A stretch of 64,000 nt of DNA from Bostrychus sinensis (taxonomy: Eukaryota > Chordata > Actinopteri > Gobiiformes > Eleotridae), in assembly GCA_020698575.1 (NCBI GenBank), contig CM036256.1:13717908-13781907 (forward strand), read 5' to 3'. Under the pieces are notes generated by a model. The model searched no databases. It was not told the origin of the DNA and saw only the letters and a list, made by a program, of their open reading frames with translations. A program made the position numbers and the translations under genes. Of this stretch, positions 25,136 to 39,999 are shown in pieces. Within the stretch, counting starts at the first letter, position 1. The number at the start of each line of letters is the position of its first letter.

Positions 25136-25298
25136 CTACTCTGTGTTTATCCTTTTGCTCCAATCTGTTTGTGGTATAGGTTGCCCCCTGGTGGCAAAAA
25201 CTATGAAGTACAATATATGGGCTGAGGCGTCTGATCACTTCGATTGCTGTTATTACGCAATGAAGTACTTTAGGATTCATTTAAAATACAGCAAGTGC

Positions 25299-25324
25299 AA
25301 AAAAAAAAAAAAAAAAAAAAAAAA
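25299..25324 (+). repeat. poly-A tract, 26 bp
   Basis: Uninterrupted A run following aaatacagcaagtgc; a short (CA) microsatellite lies further on at 25442-25460. The poly-A may mark a retroposon insertion, but no body was identified. Confidence 0.7.
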
Positions 25325-27014
25325 GTGAGAAATTTATCGATTTTAACATTTTATTTTCTTACAGACATGGACATGGAGATTGTTATTATTCACAAAGTCA
25401 AAAAAACAAAGTTATTGTCTGATCACCATCACATGAACATAGCACACACACACACACACAGGTCCTACAGTCACCGAAAGCCAAAGGTTTGGTACAGAGC
25501 CTGGTTTGTCAGTGGTTTTCTCAAATGGTTATCTCAAACCATTCACAAAACCATAGTATTAGTTCTTTGTCTGAGGCCCGGGATATGAATATATTTATGA
25601 AGACATTTCCTCACAACTTTTATATTTATACTTTACACAAATCAAAAACAAAAAAAATAAAATGTGATTTCATTCACAATCAGCCATGGTCTGCCTGGAT
25701 GTCACAAAAAGAGATTTTATGCCATGAAATGATAAAAAACTATGAAGTCCCAGATGAACCCATTCACAACATAGCCATAAAAGGCCACACAAAAATGGCT
25801 TTTAATGTAAAACAAGTCTTGAATTGCACATCACCCACACACTGCTTTAGTGTGTTCACATATTTAGGAATGTACAGAACAGATAAGACTCTTAAAAAGC
25901 AGAATATAAGCTTTGTAAAACATAGGACTAAAAGGAAAACTAAAGATTCATGATGTTTGATGCTCTAGAATCCACTTCACCAATCCAAGCCTGGATAAAT
26001 GGGTTGCGAGAGGAAGCGCATCAGGCATAAATCCTATGCCAAATCCATATGAATATTACTACATGCTAGGAGGCTGATGATGATGATGACGTGGAAAGCC
26101 AAAATGAAAGACACTGACGCTCTAGAGTTTACTTTCTTGTAAACTTAATCTTCCTGTTAAGTTAGTAAAGTTTTCAACAAATAAACAAAGTACATTGGTT
26201 TTAAAATCCTGGTACTTAAAGCTGAGCTTAAACCTCAAACATTCCCTTTTCCTACATAACAACCACAAATTCAACATCCTATCCTCATCAAAGCTTCAGA
26301 AAAAGGGCACAATCTTTAAGAAGTGATGCTGCGAGAGTTTACAAACAAGCTTACTGCTATATTTAGAAGATGCAAAGGGGTTTCAAATGCAAATCTTAAA
26401 ATGTAGAGGAAGGAGGAATGTAAGCTATGAAGGAGATAAGTTGACACATTTGGATCAGAACTACTGCTGTGATATGACTCATTTTTTCTTCCCCAAATGA
26501 CATAAAATAAACTTTGTCCTGCTGTGTCAAGACAAATACTGCATGTGGGCTGCTTTGTAGATTGAGGACTAGTGGCTTATTAGTAGTGAAGAAATACAAA
26601 CAAAAAACATAACAGACCAGGCTAAAGTAAACACATGGTTTAACAACCCCATGCTTCACAAGAGAAAATGAACAGACATGTGCAGCATACATACACACAT
26701 ACACACCAATATCTTCAAATACTCTTATTTTTAACTCATCATTCACATATTGGGCAAAAACCTTCAAAACCAAGTCATCTGATCCAGAAGAAACTAACTG
26801 TGGCTGGTTGATACTTATAAGCATTACAGCTGTTTTCTCATTCAACATTCATGGTAATAAAATACAGTAGGATTTGCACAGGCCATTTATGTGAATGACA
26901 AGTTAAAAACAAGTTCAGGCAAATAGAGACACTTAAATAATTTACGATGTATTTACACAATAATCCATCTTATTTTCCAGCATTTTCTTCTTCTTGGGAT
27001 GAAGAAGGCATCAT

Positions 27015-29916
<2,902 letters not shown>

Positions 29917-30125
29917 CTATCCGCCGATAATCCCGCTCCACCGGCAACAGGTGTTGGGCTCAAATATCAATTTGATGCCAACAAAACGGTGGTATTGAAT
30001 TAATTTCGCTGGCTCTATGCGTCGACGGAGGATAGCAGTCAGCAGAGCATCAAAAGGAGAAGCTGCGTGATGTCAGCTGATCGCAGGCATGTGACCGGAA
30101 AAGAAACGCTACACACGGAAGTAGG
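29917..30125 (-). promoter_or_regulatory. atp6v0b: atp6v0b promoter and 5' UTR
   Basis: This is a CpG-richer stretch just upstream of the start codon, with no TATA box, as usual for housekeeping genes. It contains ETS-type cores (ccggaa at 30095-30100 and acggaagt at 30115-30122). Two E-box-like sites follow: catgtgac at 30088-30095, read GTCACATG on the gene strand, and gtcagctgat at 30072-30081. GTCACATG resembles the CLEAR/M-box half used by TFEB/TFE3 at lysosomal genes, including V-ATPase subunits. The transcription start is not defined by the sequence. Confidence 0.55.
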
Positions 30126-32480
30126 TGTATTATGCATTAATAGATATATTTTACTTTATTAAACACAAAAAACCGTTACAAATTACCTTAATTTGTGTGT
30201 ATTAAACATTAAAAACTAAAAGATTTGAAGCCATTGAATGTGTTGCACGAATATGAATCTGAATGCGGCTGTTGGTCCCGTTAATGAGTGTAATGCGCAA
30301 AACTGACGCTAGATGCCACTCTTGTAGCAGCCTACAATTTTACGGCTACATCACATTGTATAAAAAAATATGCATTATGCATTAATTTATAATATATAAT
30401 AGGCCTATATAAACAAAACTTACATAACAAAAAAAAAAATGAAAAAAGCTGTTTTCAGACTAGAATTGACTCACATGTTCCTCTGTAGTAGGCAGGTTTC
30501 AGTTTCTGACTGGCGTTGTCATATATGAATATTTGTTCAATTAGCAGTTAAGCATTTGGCCCATTCTTTAATACCACAGGGACAAACTGTCTGACGCCTG
30601 CTGTGCAGCACCCAGGGCCTTTCTCCAGGATCCTGATCAGGAGTAACTAGGTGGAGGATGATCCTCTACTCTGCATGTTTAGAAATTGATTTTAACATCT
30701 ACTTACTGTAGGGATATTGTGGCCTATATGTGATCTACAATAGAAAATGCTTTGCACGGTATCACAGTGATATTCTCTTGAAATTTTTGAAAAGTATGTT
30801 TTCTTGAAAATATCAGGCACTGGTTTAGTGTAGGTTGAACTTTGGAACTTTTGATTTTGGATACAAATTTAATTTACCAGGGCAATCCCTTGTAACAGTA
30901 GAGATTTCATTACTGTATAATAATAATAATGTTAACTGCTGTGGCAATGATAGTCCATGCTTTTTGGCAAAATATTTTTGGTTATTTTATTTATCTTTTG
31001 TAATAACATCACTGACTCTATATTTATTCACTATGTTAAAAAATCACCCACATCATCATTGCTGGTGACTTAGATAGACAATAACAGCCCTGCAGCTACT
31101 CTTTAATATGCTGATCCAACTGAGAACAAACCATAGCATGTTGATTTATGCCTCGTCTCAGAGCAATAAGTATTCATCCAGCGAGGACAAGTGAATGCTT
31201 TAGCTCTGACAAAAATGAGAAAAATGTCTAGACTTGCTATATACATAAAAATGTGTGTGAAGTGGTGAAAGGCTAGAAAAATAGCCCAGAGTTATTGAAT
31301 GGCAAACTTCGAACTAATTCCATCAAACTAATTGGAAATATTTTCTCCGGGCTAATTTATGTGGTTACATATCATCAGATTAGCAGTATAAGCAGCTCTT
31401 GATTACATCTTTGTTTACTGGCCATGGCGCACATATCGCTATCAGAAATTTCTAAGCATAAACACTACAGCACTCCTACGCCTATTCTCAAGATACTCAA
31501 ACTTTTCAAGGTGCTTCTTACTACTCTTTGTAAAAAAATCAATAGACATAGTGAATCCAATATCTGGAGTGCAGAGTCTAAGTTGACACTTCATGTAACA
31601 CTTTGTGCAGAGACATGTAAGTAGTGTTTTTGCCTCGAGTGTTTTCTGTACACATTTGATTAGGCAGTGAGTGGGTACACTGCGGGGCTCATCAAGTTGA
31701 TACCTCGTTTGTATCAAGAACTCGGGAGAGAGAGAAATTTTCTTTTTCATTATCACAAAAGATATTGAGTAAATTGTGAAGCAATGTGAGCTTTACATAT
31801 AGGATACCTATATTGAAACTGTCTGTGTGTCAGACCATTGAGAGTTAAAAACCTGGATGTCTGTCATCATAAAAGGGTTTAAATTACTTTATGTCATTAG
31901 ATTACTTTTATAATTAGATCACTTTTAATAAGAAAGGCATCTGCACAAAGTTTGACCAGCCTATGGCATTTCTATTGACCCCCTCCAGTCAATAGGTGGC
32001 GCCCTCGTAGCCACAGGAGTAGTGCAGTTATAGTTTCAGCCTTCACTCCAGATAGACACCTGTCTAATCTTTGTCTTGTATAATATTCTCCTCTCTAGTT
32101 CTCTCTAGGTTTCTCTTTCTCCTCTCTAGTTCCTCTAAAACAGCTGCTGTAAAGTCTTGTGGTCAGAGGTGAAGGGTAACTAGATATCTTTACTCATAAT
32201 AATTTACATTTATTCTGGCTTTTTGAGTACACTTTCTATATACTTAAACCTGAGTGCATTTTATATAACATATTTTTACCTGAGTACATTTTGAGAAAAT
32301 AAAAAGTAAGTAATACGTGGATTTTGGCAAATATACTTTCCTTTACATTTGATGCAGTATTTTGAGTACTTCTACCTTATAATGGTGAGAACAAGCACGC
32401 TGTGTCTATGTTATTCAATATAGCACCCATCTCGCTACATGTATCATCTCTTTTATTCAGACTTACCAAACAGCCCATTG
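30126..32480. other. no gene seen upstream of atp6v0b
   Basis: AT-rich. Small frames (30835-31068, 31424-31624, 31442-31756) lack domains. In human, DPH2 and IPO13 lie on this side of ATP6V0B; I could not find either here. Confidence 0.4.
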
Positions 32481-32514
32481 TCTGAAACATAAACTAGGAT
32501 TAACTGTAAAGTAT

Positions 32515-32860
32515 ACATCTTGGGACTTCCAGTCTGTACTCTGCACAGATGTTCCTGTACACTATACCAGCCACTTGGTTATGACGCTCCATGTGTGCTT
32601 TCCCTGCCAGCATCTTACAGCCTGCAGTTATGAGCTGGATTGTCTCAGGGGCCTCTTTGCACAGTCTGCACCTGCGGTCTTGTCTTGTATGGTAGATCTG
32701 AGTCTTTTTTGCTCTCAGCCATGATCAGTGCCTCTGTGCTATCCTTCAGTCCAGCCCTTTCTTCACTGGTAGGATTTCTGGATATCAGCCACTTCAGTTA
32801 CATCTCATATAGGGGCTTTTCCTCCCATGATGGTTCCTCTAGCACCTCATCCTCTGTATG
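32515..32860 (-). pseudogene. non-LTR retrotransposon pol C-terminal remnant (R2-type-like)
   Basis: Read on the minus strand, the frame contains KDSTEALIMAE followed by RCRLCKEAPETIQLITAGC and KMLAGKAHMERHNQVAG. This is the Cys-x2-Cys finger region and its downstream part in pol-like proteins of fish non-LTR elements. A stop lies upstream near 32805, and the histidine usually seen after 'ETIQ' is leucine here. It is a decayed fragment, with the RT domain absent. Confidence 0.65.
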
Positions 32861-33027
32861 TACACACACAGTATATTAGTCAGTAACCAAAGTTAAAAAG
32901 TAGGCTAAATAAGCTAGATTCAAAATTAAACACACTGTATTAATACCTCACCTTGGCCATTAATAAATTACTGCTGCCTTCTGACAACCTAATGATCATT
33001 TATCTTTAGCAGCAAACTGTCTGAGTT

Positions 33028-33411
33028 TTGCCACTAGTGGAGCTGGCAAATCTGCTCTTAACATCTGAATTCAGATGCATCGACTCACTTCATGAAAAAT
33101 GCTCTTTCATTTTGCACTTCCTAAGCTGTGTGCCACTACTCCGAACAAGGCAAATAACAGAAAATTGTCCAATTGTGTGTGCTGCTCCTCTCTGCCCAGG
33201 GCACTCAGGAGTCACTCTGGGCCTATCATCCATCATCTGCCTGGATTTAGAGTCACACATCTCATTCATTAAATTCACTGTCCGTGCCCTCCGTCCCTGT
33301 AATTGTCAGACAATCTTGAACGGTATTCTTGTTTTAAGCCGCAGTGACCCAGGACCTATAATGAAACAACAACATGACCCCCAGCGACCGAAGGTGTGGA
33401 TGGTAAACTAG
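33028..33411 (+). other. unassigned 127-codon open frame
   Basis: Open from 33028, but I see no signal peptide, membrane segment or known motif. The minus strand (33090-33278) is also partly open, which suggests chance. It lies between two minus-strand LINE remnants. Probably not a gene. Confidence 0.1.
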
Positions 33412-33699
33412 AAAATCAATCAGGAGCTATGAGCTGCTGTCAGGCAAACCTTAACTGTGTTTATTACTAAAGTTGGTAGTTATGATTCCGAACCAGCCTG
33501 ACCTGAGTTTGGCTCCTGCTGCAGGACTGACAGCATGTTGTGCTTTTTAGTACAGTAAAAAGTGCGTGGACAATCTTCAGTACATCTTCAGTATGTGATT
33601 AACAGCTAATGCCAATGGTAAAGTTGATTTGATGCAGAAAGATTTATATTTACTTTATTTGCTACTACTCTAATAAATTATAGAATTAACAACTACTGT

Positions 33700-33945
33700 A
33701 CGCCCCGCAGCATGGATCTCCCCTCTTTATCCACAGCCATCTGGAGGCTTTTTCGGTTGCTTCTCTTGTAGTCATGATGGCTTTCTTCTTCAATGATGCA
33801 TTCATGCCCAGCCGGGTGCTCAGCAAAGCCCCTGCAGTCTATTTCTGTTGGCGGTCAACATGCCCTCTGACTTTGTCTCCGGCACTCCTCCACCAGATCC
33901 TGGTACTTGGCAGCCTTCCTTTTGAATTTCAAACTCTACATTATC
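33700..33945 (-). pseudogene. retroelement remnant with KYQDLVEECR motif
   Basis: The minus-strand reading gives KYQDLVEECRRQ, then IDCRGFAEHPAGHECI and later RKSLQMAVDKEGRSMLRG. I recognise the pattern from the C-terminal part of fish pol-like proteins, but here it is short and degraded. It may belong to the same or a different element than 32515-32860; the gap between them shows no coding match. Confidence 0.5.
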
Positions 33946-34599
33946 TCTTTAAATGAATAAAAAAGTTTATTTTTAACATCTTATAATATACTGTATAGTG
34001 GTGGTGTACAAGTGGTTAACACTCTCCATGTTATTGTGAGATCTCCTCAGACACTCTGGACTCAGACTTCCTCTTATAGTTCAAATTCTTGCATAAATAT
34101 TTGTATAGGCATGAATCTAAATTACCTGTTGTGTACCCTGCTTCAGTCCCAAATCGCTGAGAAAGGCTTCAATCTCTTGTGACCATGAAAAACTATGTGG
34201 TTAAAAATATAGTATTCAAAATGATGTTTTGATGTTTAGAAAGAAAATATAAATATGTGTAAGGAGCTTTACCGCAATTCTTTTGCGCCTTTAGGGGGCT
34301 TATTCAAATGGTGCTAATGATCTTAATTTATGGCTTTAGTCTCATGGTGGGGTCAACTAAAAGCACAGCATGAGACATTATCAGAGAACAAATGGCATTT
34401 GGTAAAAAAAATAAATAAAATGCTGTGAATAATGCTGAGTCTGTTCCAATGTCCTGGCGCCAACTGAATTTTTGCCTTTATTAAAATGTCAAACTGGAAC
34501 AGATTGTCACCAAAAAATAATTGTATTGGAAAAAAATTGAGATAGCGTTACACCAGGTTTAAAATGACCTTAGACTAGCTCTCAGCGTAGCAAACTGAG

Positions 34600-35680
34600 A
34601 CAACATTATTCTTTTCTCAGTTCATTAAAGCATTGCTCGAATGTTTTTCTTTTTGGCCTGTTTCATTGTGTAAACAATGTAAAATTAACTGAAACAGGCA
34701 CACTCTATATTATTGGCAAGTATTAATTCATTCATTCATATTCATTCAGTGTTGACAAGCAATGTAGACCATCCAAATGTTTTTCTTTTTGAGCTGTGGT
34801 GTTGTGTAAACCAGTGGAGCTCAACTGGTCTGGCTACGGGACCCACCATTTATCCTAAAATAACAAGCCGCAACACCAGATTGTGTTTTTGTGCCAAATA
34901 CATTAAATAAAAAAGTGCATCCGAGAAATAAAAATGCATCTTAAAAGGATTTAAGTAAACAAAAATAACTTTTCACTTGATTACCTTTGTGCTTTGGGGA
35001 CAGTTAGGCTGCACTCACTTGTACCCCAGGTGAAACAGTAACATTGCAGAACTGGATTTTTGCTGTTGTTGGGTTTCTTCTATACACTTAATATGCCATA
35101 CTGCCACCCTCTGTTAAGGAGTGTAGATCAATTACACTGTTGAATCTTTAGTTACAATTTGTTATTGCAATTAGTTTTGCATTTAATATTATAAACCATA
35201 TAAGATTTAATTAGTCACTGTTTAATTGCATTTGAATGGATAAATTTGTTATTTATTTGCTAGAGAACATACTTGCTATTTTCTTTCAGTTACAACCCTA
35301 CATATTTTGACCAATAGATGGCGCTAATGTTTCATGTTAGAAGACGTTTTTGCACTTCTTCAAGTATAGAAGAAGAAAATGCACTGAGATTAGTAATACG
35401 CAGAACATTGTGAGCAGCAGTTCTGTCAGTAAAGTTAAAATGAAACAGAAGTCTTTTGTCCGGACATTCTTCTATTTTTGAGACCCTGAGTTGCAGTTCA
35501 GGCCACAACAGACAGTGCAGTCCACTGAAAATGGTTCTGTGACCCACTTTTGGTTCCAGATCCACCAGTTGAGAATCAATGGTGTAAACAGTGTGAGATG
35601 AAACCACTGCTTTCTTTGTAGCAGCTATTCAGTGTTGACAAGCAATTTAGACCAACTAGATAGAGCTTGAAAATAAAACC
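34600..35680. repeat. local imperfect tandem duplication split by a hAT element
   Basis: The words tgtttttctttttg and tgtgtaaac recur at 34640-34680 and 34778-34811; attcagtgttgacaagcaat with tagacca recurs at 34743 and 35627. With the hAT copy removed, the unit is on the order of 100-150 bp. Confidence 0.55.
34812..35581. mobile_element. non-autonomous hAT transposon, 770 bp
   Basis: The left end is CAGTGGAGCTCAACTGG and the right end read inward CATTGATTCTCAACTGG. The perfect 8-bp duplication gtgtaaac lies at 34804-34811 and 35582-35589. Subterminal gggacccacc (left) and gtgacccac (right) are typical of this family. The minus-strand frame 35332-35607 inside it shows no transposase. Confidence 0.87.
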
Positions 35681-35689
35681 TCGAATGTT

Positions 35690-36500
35690 ATGTTTTTTTT
35701 TTTTTTTTGTTCCAATAACAAGATACTATTAGGCATTTAACAGTTTTCCTCAAATACAAAATCACATACTTTTATTTAAACTGTACAGACTGAAGTGTGC
35801 TCATGCTAAGTGCTTCCTTCATACACTCCACTCTAAACCCCACCTGCCAGCAATGATGAAGCTTCATTTCAATCTGTATGATTACAAATAGACCCTTTTT
35901 AAAACATGCCCAAAAATATAAAAATCCTTACAGAGTCTTAACTGAGCATTCTTCAGTCTCTGGGCCTACAGTATGTGCCATACACGTGCCATTAAGCGAT
36001 GTAACAATATGTAATAATTGGTTTGCGGTTGAGATGTAGTTGAAATTTGCATATCATCCGGCAAGGAAGCCTAATGATAAAAGATGAAAGAGCAAACAGT
36101 ATGGCGGAGATAGGACATTCATGTTGAAATGTGGTTACTGCTTAATACGTTTGGCCATATACTGTCATGTGTTTCATTATTCAACACACAATTTTCTTCT
36201 TTTACATTTACTGCTAATGCATGACAGCAGTGTACAGTTATATGTGTATGTGTGTTGTGGATGGGAGACAGTTGCATAATAATAGCAGCATTAGATTAAT
36301 TGAATGTGTGACCCTCTAAACACAGATGTCAACCTGTTCAACTTGAAACTGGTTTCCTTATTGTGATAAATGTTCTCATTCAGTGCACAGGTGTTTATTT
36401 TTGTATTTACCAGAGGAGGAAGAAGTACGGAAAAATCTGTACTCAACAAAATTATAAGGAATACATTTAAAAGTATTCAAAATAAAGTACTATTTTATTT
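35690..36500. other. no gene; poly-T and unclassified DNA
   Basis: Poly-T at 35692-35708, then AT-rich sequence with no recognisable coding or RNA feature. Confidence 0.35.
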
Positions 36501-36514
36501 TGTATTTCCTGACC

Positions 36515-36655
36515 TCTACTGCTACTACTACTTCTGCTGCTCCTGTTAAAACTAATATGACCACTACTGCTGCTACTACCAATACTACTACTACTACTAC
36601 TACTTCTCCTGTTACAACTAATATGATTACTACTGCTGCTACGACTGTGGAAGAC
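36515..36655 (+). repeat. ACT trinucleotide microsatellite, imperfect
   Basis: Runs of act/gct/act units interrupted by aatatgac-type segments. It resumes at 36820-36847 after the LINE tail. The long frames on both strands here come from repeat periodicity and are not genes. Confidence 0.85.
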
Positions 36656-36822
36656 CTAGGACACACTGGAGGGACTACGTCTCTCGCCTGGCCTGGGAAC
36701 GCCTTGGGGTTCCTCCAGAGGAGCTGGAGGAAGCGTCTGGGGAGAGGGATGTCTGGGTGTCCCTGCTTAGACTGCTGCCCCTGCAACCCAGCCCCGGATA
36801 AAGTGGAAGAAGATGGATGGAC
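36646..36822 (+). mobile_element. non-LTR retrotransposon 3' tail
   Basis: Contains acacactggagggactacgt, ctggcctgggaacgccttgg, gaggagctggaggaagcgtc and ends gtggaagaagatggatgga. This is the common end of a teleost LINE, whose usual tail is a gatgga repeat. It sits inside the ACT tract, splitting it, and is GC-rich compared with its flanks. No complete ORF remains. Confidence 0.65.
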
Positions 36823-36939
36823 TACTACTATTACTACTACTACTACAGAAAGTTGCAACTGTACCTTGTGACTGTTCTGACTGTGCTCACAGAAAATACA
36901 TCATCTTTAAAATGATTACCTCAGTGTCTTAAGTTACTT

Positions 36940-37050
36940 TCAGTTATCTTCTTCTGCTCATTACCCATTGGATGCTGTGGGTAGCTACTAGAGCCTATCC
37001 CCACAGCTATGGGCTGGGCAGGGGGGGAGTACACTCTGGACCATATCCCA
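36940..37050 (-). repeat. retroposon tail fragment
   Basis: ctactagagcctatccccac and agctatgggctgggca correspond, in reverse, to the family also at 14.4, 22.95, 27.1 and 39.45 kb. Confidence 0.45.
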
Positions 37051-37719
37051 AAAAAAATAAAAAAAACCCAGAAAAGACAGGTCTTGCCATACCACTGCAC
37101 AGGTGAGGTAACTAGTAATTTTTAGGCTTGCATTTGCCGAGGTCAGTATCCAAATCCCTAAATTACATCAGTCTCGGCCGAGTGAGCACTGTGCATTTCA
37201 TTTACATATGCTGTGTGCTCTGTGTACTGATGCTAAGGAGGGACACTGTGTTCTTGCAAGTAATTTGACACTTCTTCTTGGTGTGTTTTGTGCATCTTTT
37301 ATCACCAATATGGCTTTTTACATTGTTCACAGGAGCCAAGGGTTAATAAAGAAGGCAAGGCATAAAGGCCAGAAAGCATAATGTTCAATTGAAGTAATCA
37401 ACACTCATTATCTAATCGCACATCATCGTGTTATTGTTGCCGTACTGTGAAGGTTTGTCATGCTGTCACTATAATATAATCCTGGTAAATCATATTATCT
37501 TTTCTAAAAAGCATCAAAGTGCGTAATAGGCACTGTGCATTCATTCAAGGCACTGTTTGTGAAATAATATGTGCCAGTCAAGCTCGACAGAAATTAACCA
37601 AAGCACACTGAGACCAGCACAAATAGTTATATTTCCATGAATTATTGGCTGCAGTTCTCCCTGTTTTTCTGAGATAAACACATGACAGACAGTGTGTTAA
37701 TCTGTGTATGTACTCTGCT

Positions 37720-38480
37720 ACAGTTTTTACTACTATTGCTACTACAGCTATTACTTTTACTATTATGGGTGATTGGATCACTCCAAAAATCAGTAGTATC
37801 AATACTAACATTAGTATCAGTATTCAATATATGATCACACACTGCTAGTCCTTACATGAAAGCACATACAGCATGCTGCCTGTATATGAACAAAGTACAG
37901 GTATCGCAATACTTGCCTGATATTTACTTTATATCTTTCTGATAGAAATACAACTACTGCGACTGCTATTGCTACTACTGCTAATATTACCACTTACTAT
38001 TACTACCACTGCTTCTATTAATGTTTCAATTATTACTAGTACTATATTAGTACTACAAATACTATGACTATGACTGAAACTAACATTACTATACTACTAC
38101 ACTAATGTCAAAATGATTGAAAATTGAATAAATGTAACAGTTTTGAGCATAACATATATCTCAGTACTACTGCTACCATTCCTACTACGTATATCTGCTG
38201 TTACTACAACTACATATAGCACCTACTAATTAAATTACTATTACTACTAGTACTACTACTACTACTATTCTTGTTGCTACCACTTACAGTTCTGATTATT
38301 ACAACTGCCACTGCAATTAATAATATTAATTTTAGTACTACTACTACATTTAACTCCTTGTGTCACTAAGATCATACATTTTAATAAAAGTAAAGGTATT
38401 TAATGAATTTGACTTGAACACCCACTCCTACTGCTATTGCTATTACTACTACTAGTACTACTAGTACTACTACAACAGTT
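37720..38480 (+). repeat. degenerate ACT/ATT trinucleotide domain, about 760 bp
   Basis: A long field of tactac, tgctac and attact units broken by unique AT-rich stretches. The purest part is near 38245-38271 (tactactagtactactac). It is far longer and more degenerate than an ordinary microsatellite. Confidence 0.8.
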
Positions 38481-38981
38481 ATTTCCGCCCTTGTGCGGGG
38501 CAGTACATCAGCTTCAACATAAATAGAAACATTTCATTAAAGTTTATCACTCATTTCTGTTGAATGAAAATTAGAAAGAAAATTAAAAAGTTGAACCCTC
38601 AGTTGAAGATGATGTATTTTTATTTTTCTAATTAAAAGATTCAATGTTACTTGCTCTGTTTTACAATAGTACAATCACATCACAGAAGTGCACTTGGTCG
38701 AATGTACTGCAGCACCAAGGAAACGTGCATCTTTGAATGATAGATGAATTATTAATATGTTTGAAAGACAGAGGACTGATTGGACCGAGCATAAAATGGG
38801 AATCAAAAGGAAAGTTTTCAAATGCAGAGTAAAATAGATGCAACGTGGAAAGTGTTGTTGATACATAATGCAGAGGCTAGAGGATTGTGATTTTTAATGT
38901 GGAAATAGCTTGACATACATATTATATATTATACAGACATAAGTATTATATACAATATATGCACTATCTATATTAATATTT

Positions 38982-39425
38982 AGGGGGCATGGTGGTGGAG
39001 TGGTTAGTGCTCTTGCCTTACAGCAAGAAGGTTGTGAGATTGATCCTCTAGCCGGCTGTCACATGATCTCTCTGAATGGAGCCTGTGCAGCCTTCCTGTG
39101 TTACTGTGCGTTCTCCTCAGGTACTCCTGCTTCTTCACTGAATTAGTGACTCTACATTGCCCCTAGTGGATGAATGTAAATAATGTTGACTGAGATGAGG
39201 TTAGGTCTGTGTGTGAATGAGTTTTTGGGAGAGAGTGAGTCTATGAACTACTGCTTTTACTGTGATTGTTTGATTGTAATTGCATTGTATTTTTATTCAT
39301 GTAAATCAGGGACTGCAGATGGAAACTAGCTATTTAGCTATAATCTGGTACGGAACATCTCAGTTTTTATGAGCTTAATGTCTATGTACATTGTCCCTTC
39401 AAATAAAGGCTAAACTAAACTAAAC
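38982..39425 (+). repeat. tRNA-derived SINE with actaaactaa tail
   Basis: The head ggggcatggtggtggagtgg, ttagtgctcttgcc, then aagaaggttgtgag resembles A and B boxes. It ends at ttcaaataaaggctaaacta, followed by a ctaaa pentamer repeat (39410-39427). A further retroposon tail at 39430-39575 (gtccagggtgtatcctgact) abuts it. Confidence 0.6.
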
Positions 39426-39636
39426 TAATGTGAGAGTGAACAGTTGTCTCTCAGTGTACTCTGTGTCAGTCCTACAACTTACTGGCCACTGTCCAGGGTG
39501 TATCCTGACTAAGGCCCTGGGATAGGCTCTAGTATCCGCAACCCCTATCGGAAATAAGCTGAATAAGGATAAATATTAATATGAATGTGATAGTATCACA
39601 TTATAGAATCACTGCAAATTCAGAGTGCCCCAGTCC

Positions 39637-39666
39637 ATCTTCTTCTTCTTCTTCTTTCTTCTTCTG

Positions 39667-39741
<75 letters not shown>
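39637..39741 (+). repeat. CTT then TA dinucleotide microsatellites
   Basis: A (ctt)n block is followed by an uninterrupted (ta)n run of about 73 bp from 39668. Such a run can extrude as a cruciform and is prone to length error in assemblies. Confidence 0.9.
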
Positions 39742-39743
<2 letters not shown>

Positions 39744-39870
39744 ATGATTCTCATTAAGGGTCCAACAAGCCCCCTATACAAGTAATCTACTCATTCAATG
39801 AAAGCAGGACACAGAAAACACCACAAAACTACATCTGTTTACACAGGTCTTATGTATTTTTACCCATGTG

Positions 39871-39872
39871 CA

Positions 39873-39924
<52 letters not shown>
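39871..39924 (+). repeat. AT microsatellite plus 30-bp poly-T
   Basis: (at)n at 39871-39894 runs directly into poly-T to 39924. It may be the tail of a minus-strand retroposon, but no body was identified. Confidence 0.85.
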
Positions 39925-39928
<4 letters not shown>

Positions 39929-39999
39929 CTCCTATTGGTTTGTTCTGCCATATTTTAAAGGTAGATGCTTTTGGAGGCATCTGGTGGTAAAATTGCATA

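Noticed and set aside
36490..36871. Overlapping frames of 122-123 codons on both strands
   Set aside because: Produced by the ACT microsatellite and the LINE tail; Thr runs on one strand and Val runs on the other are typical of the repeat.
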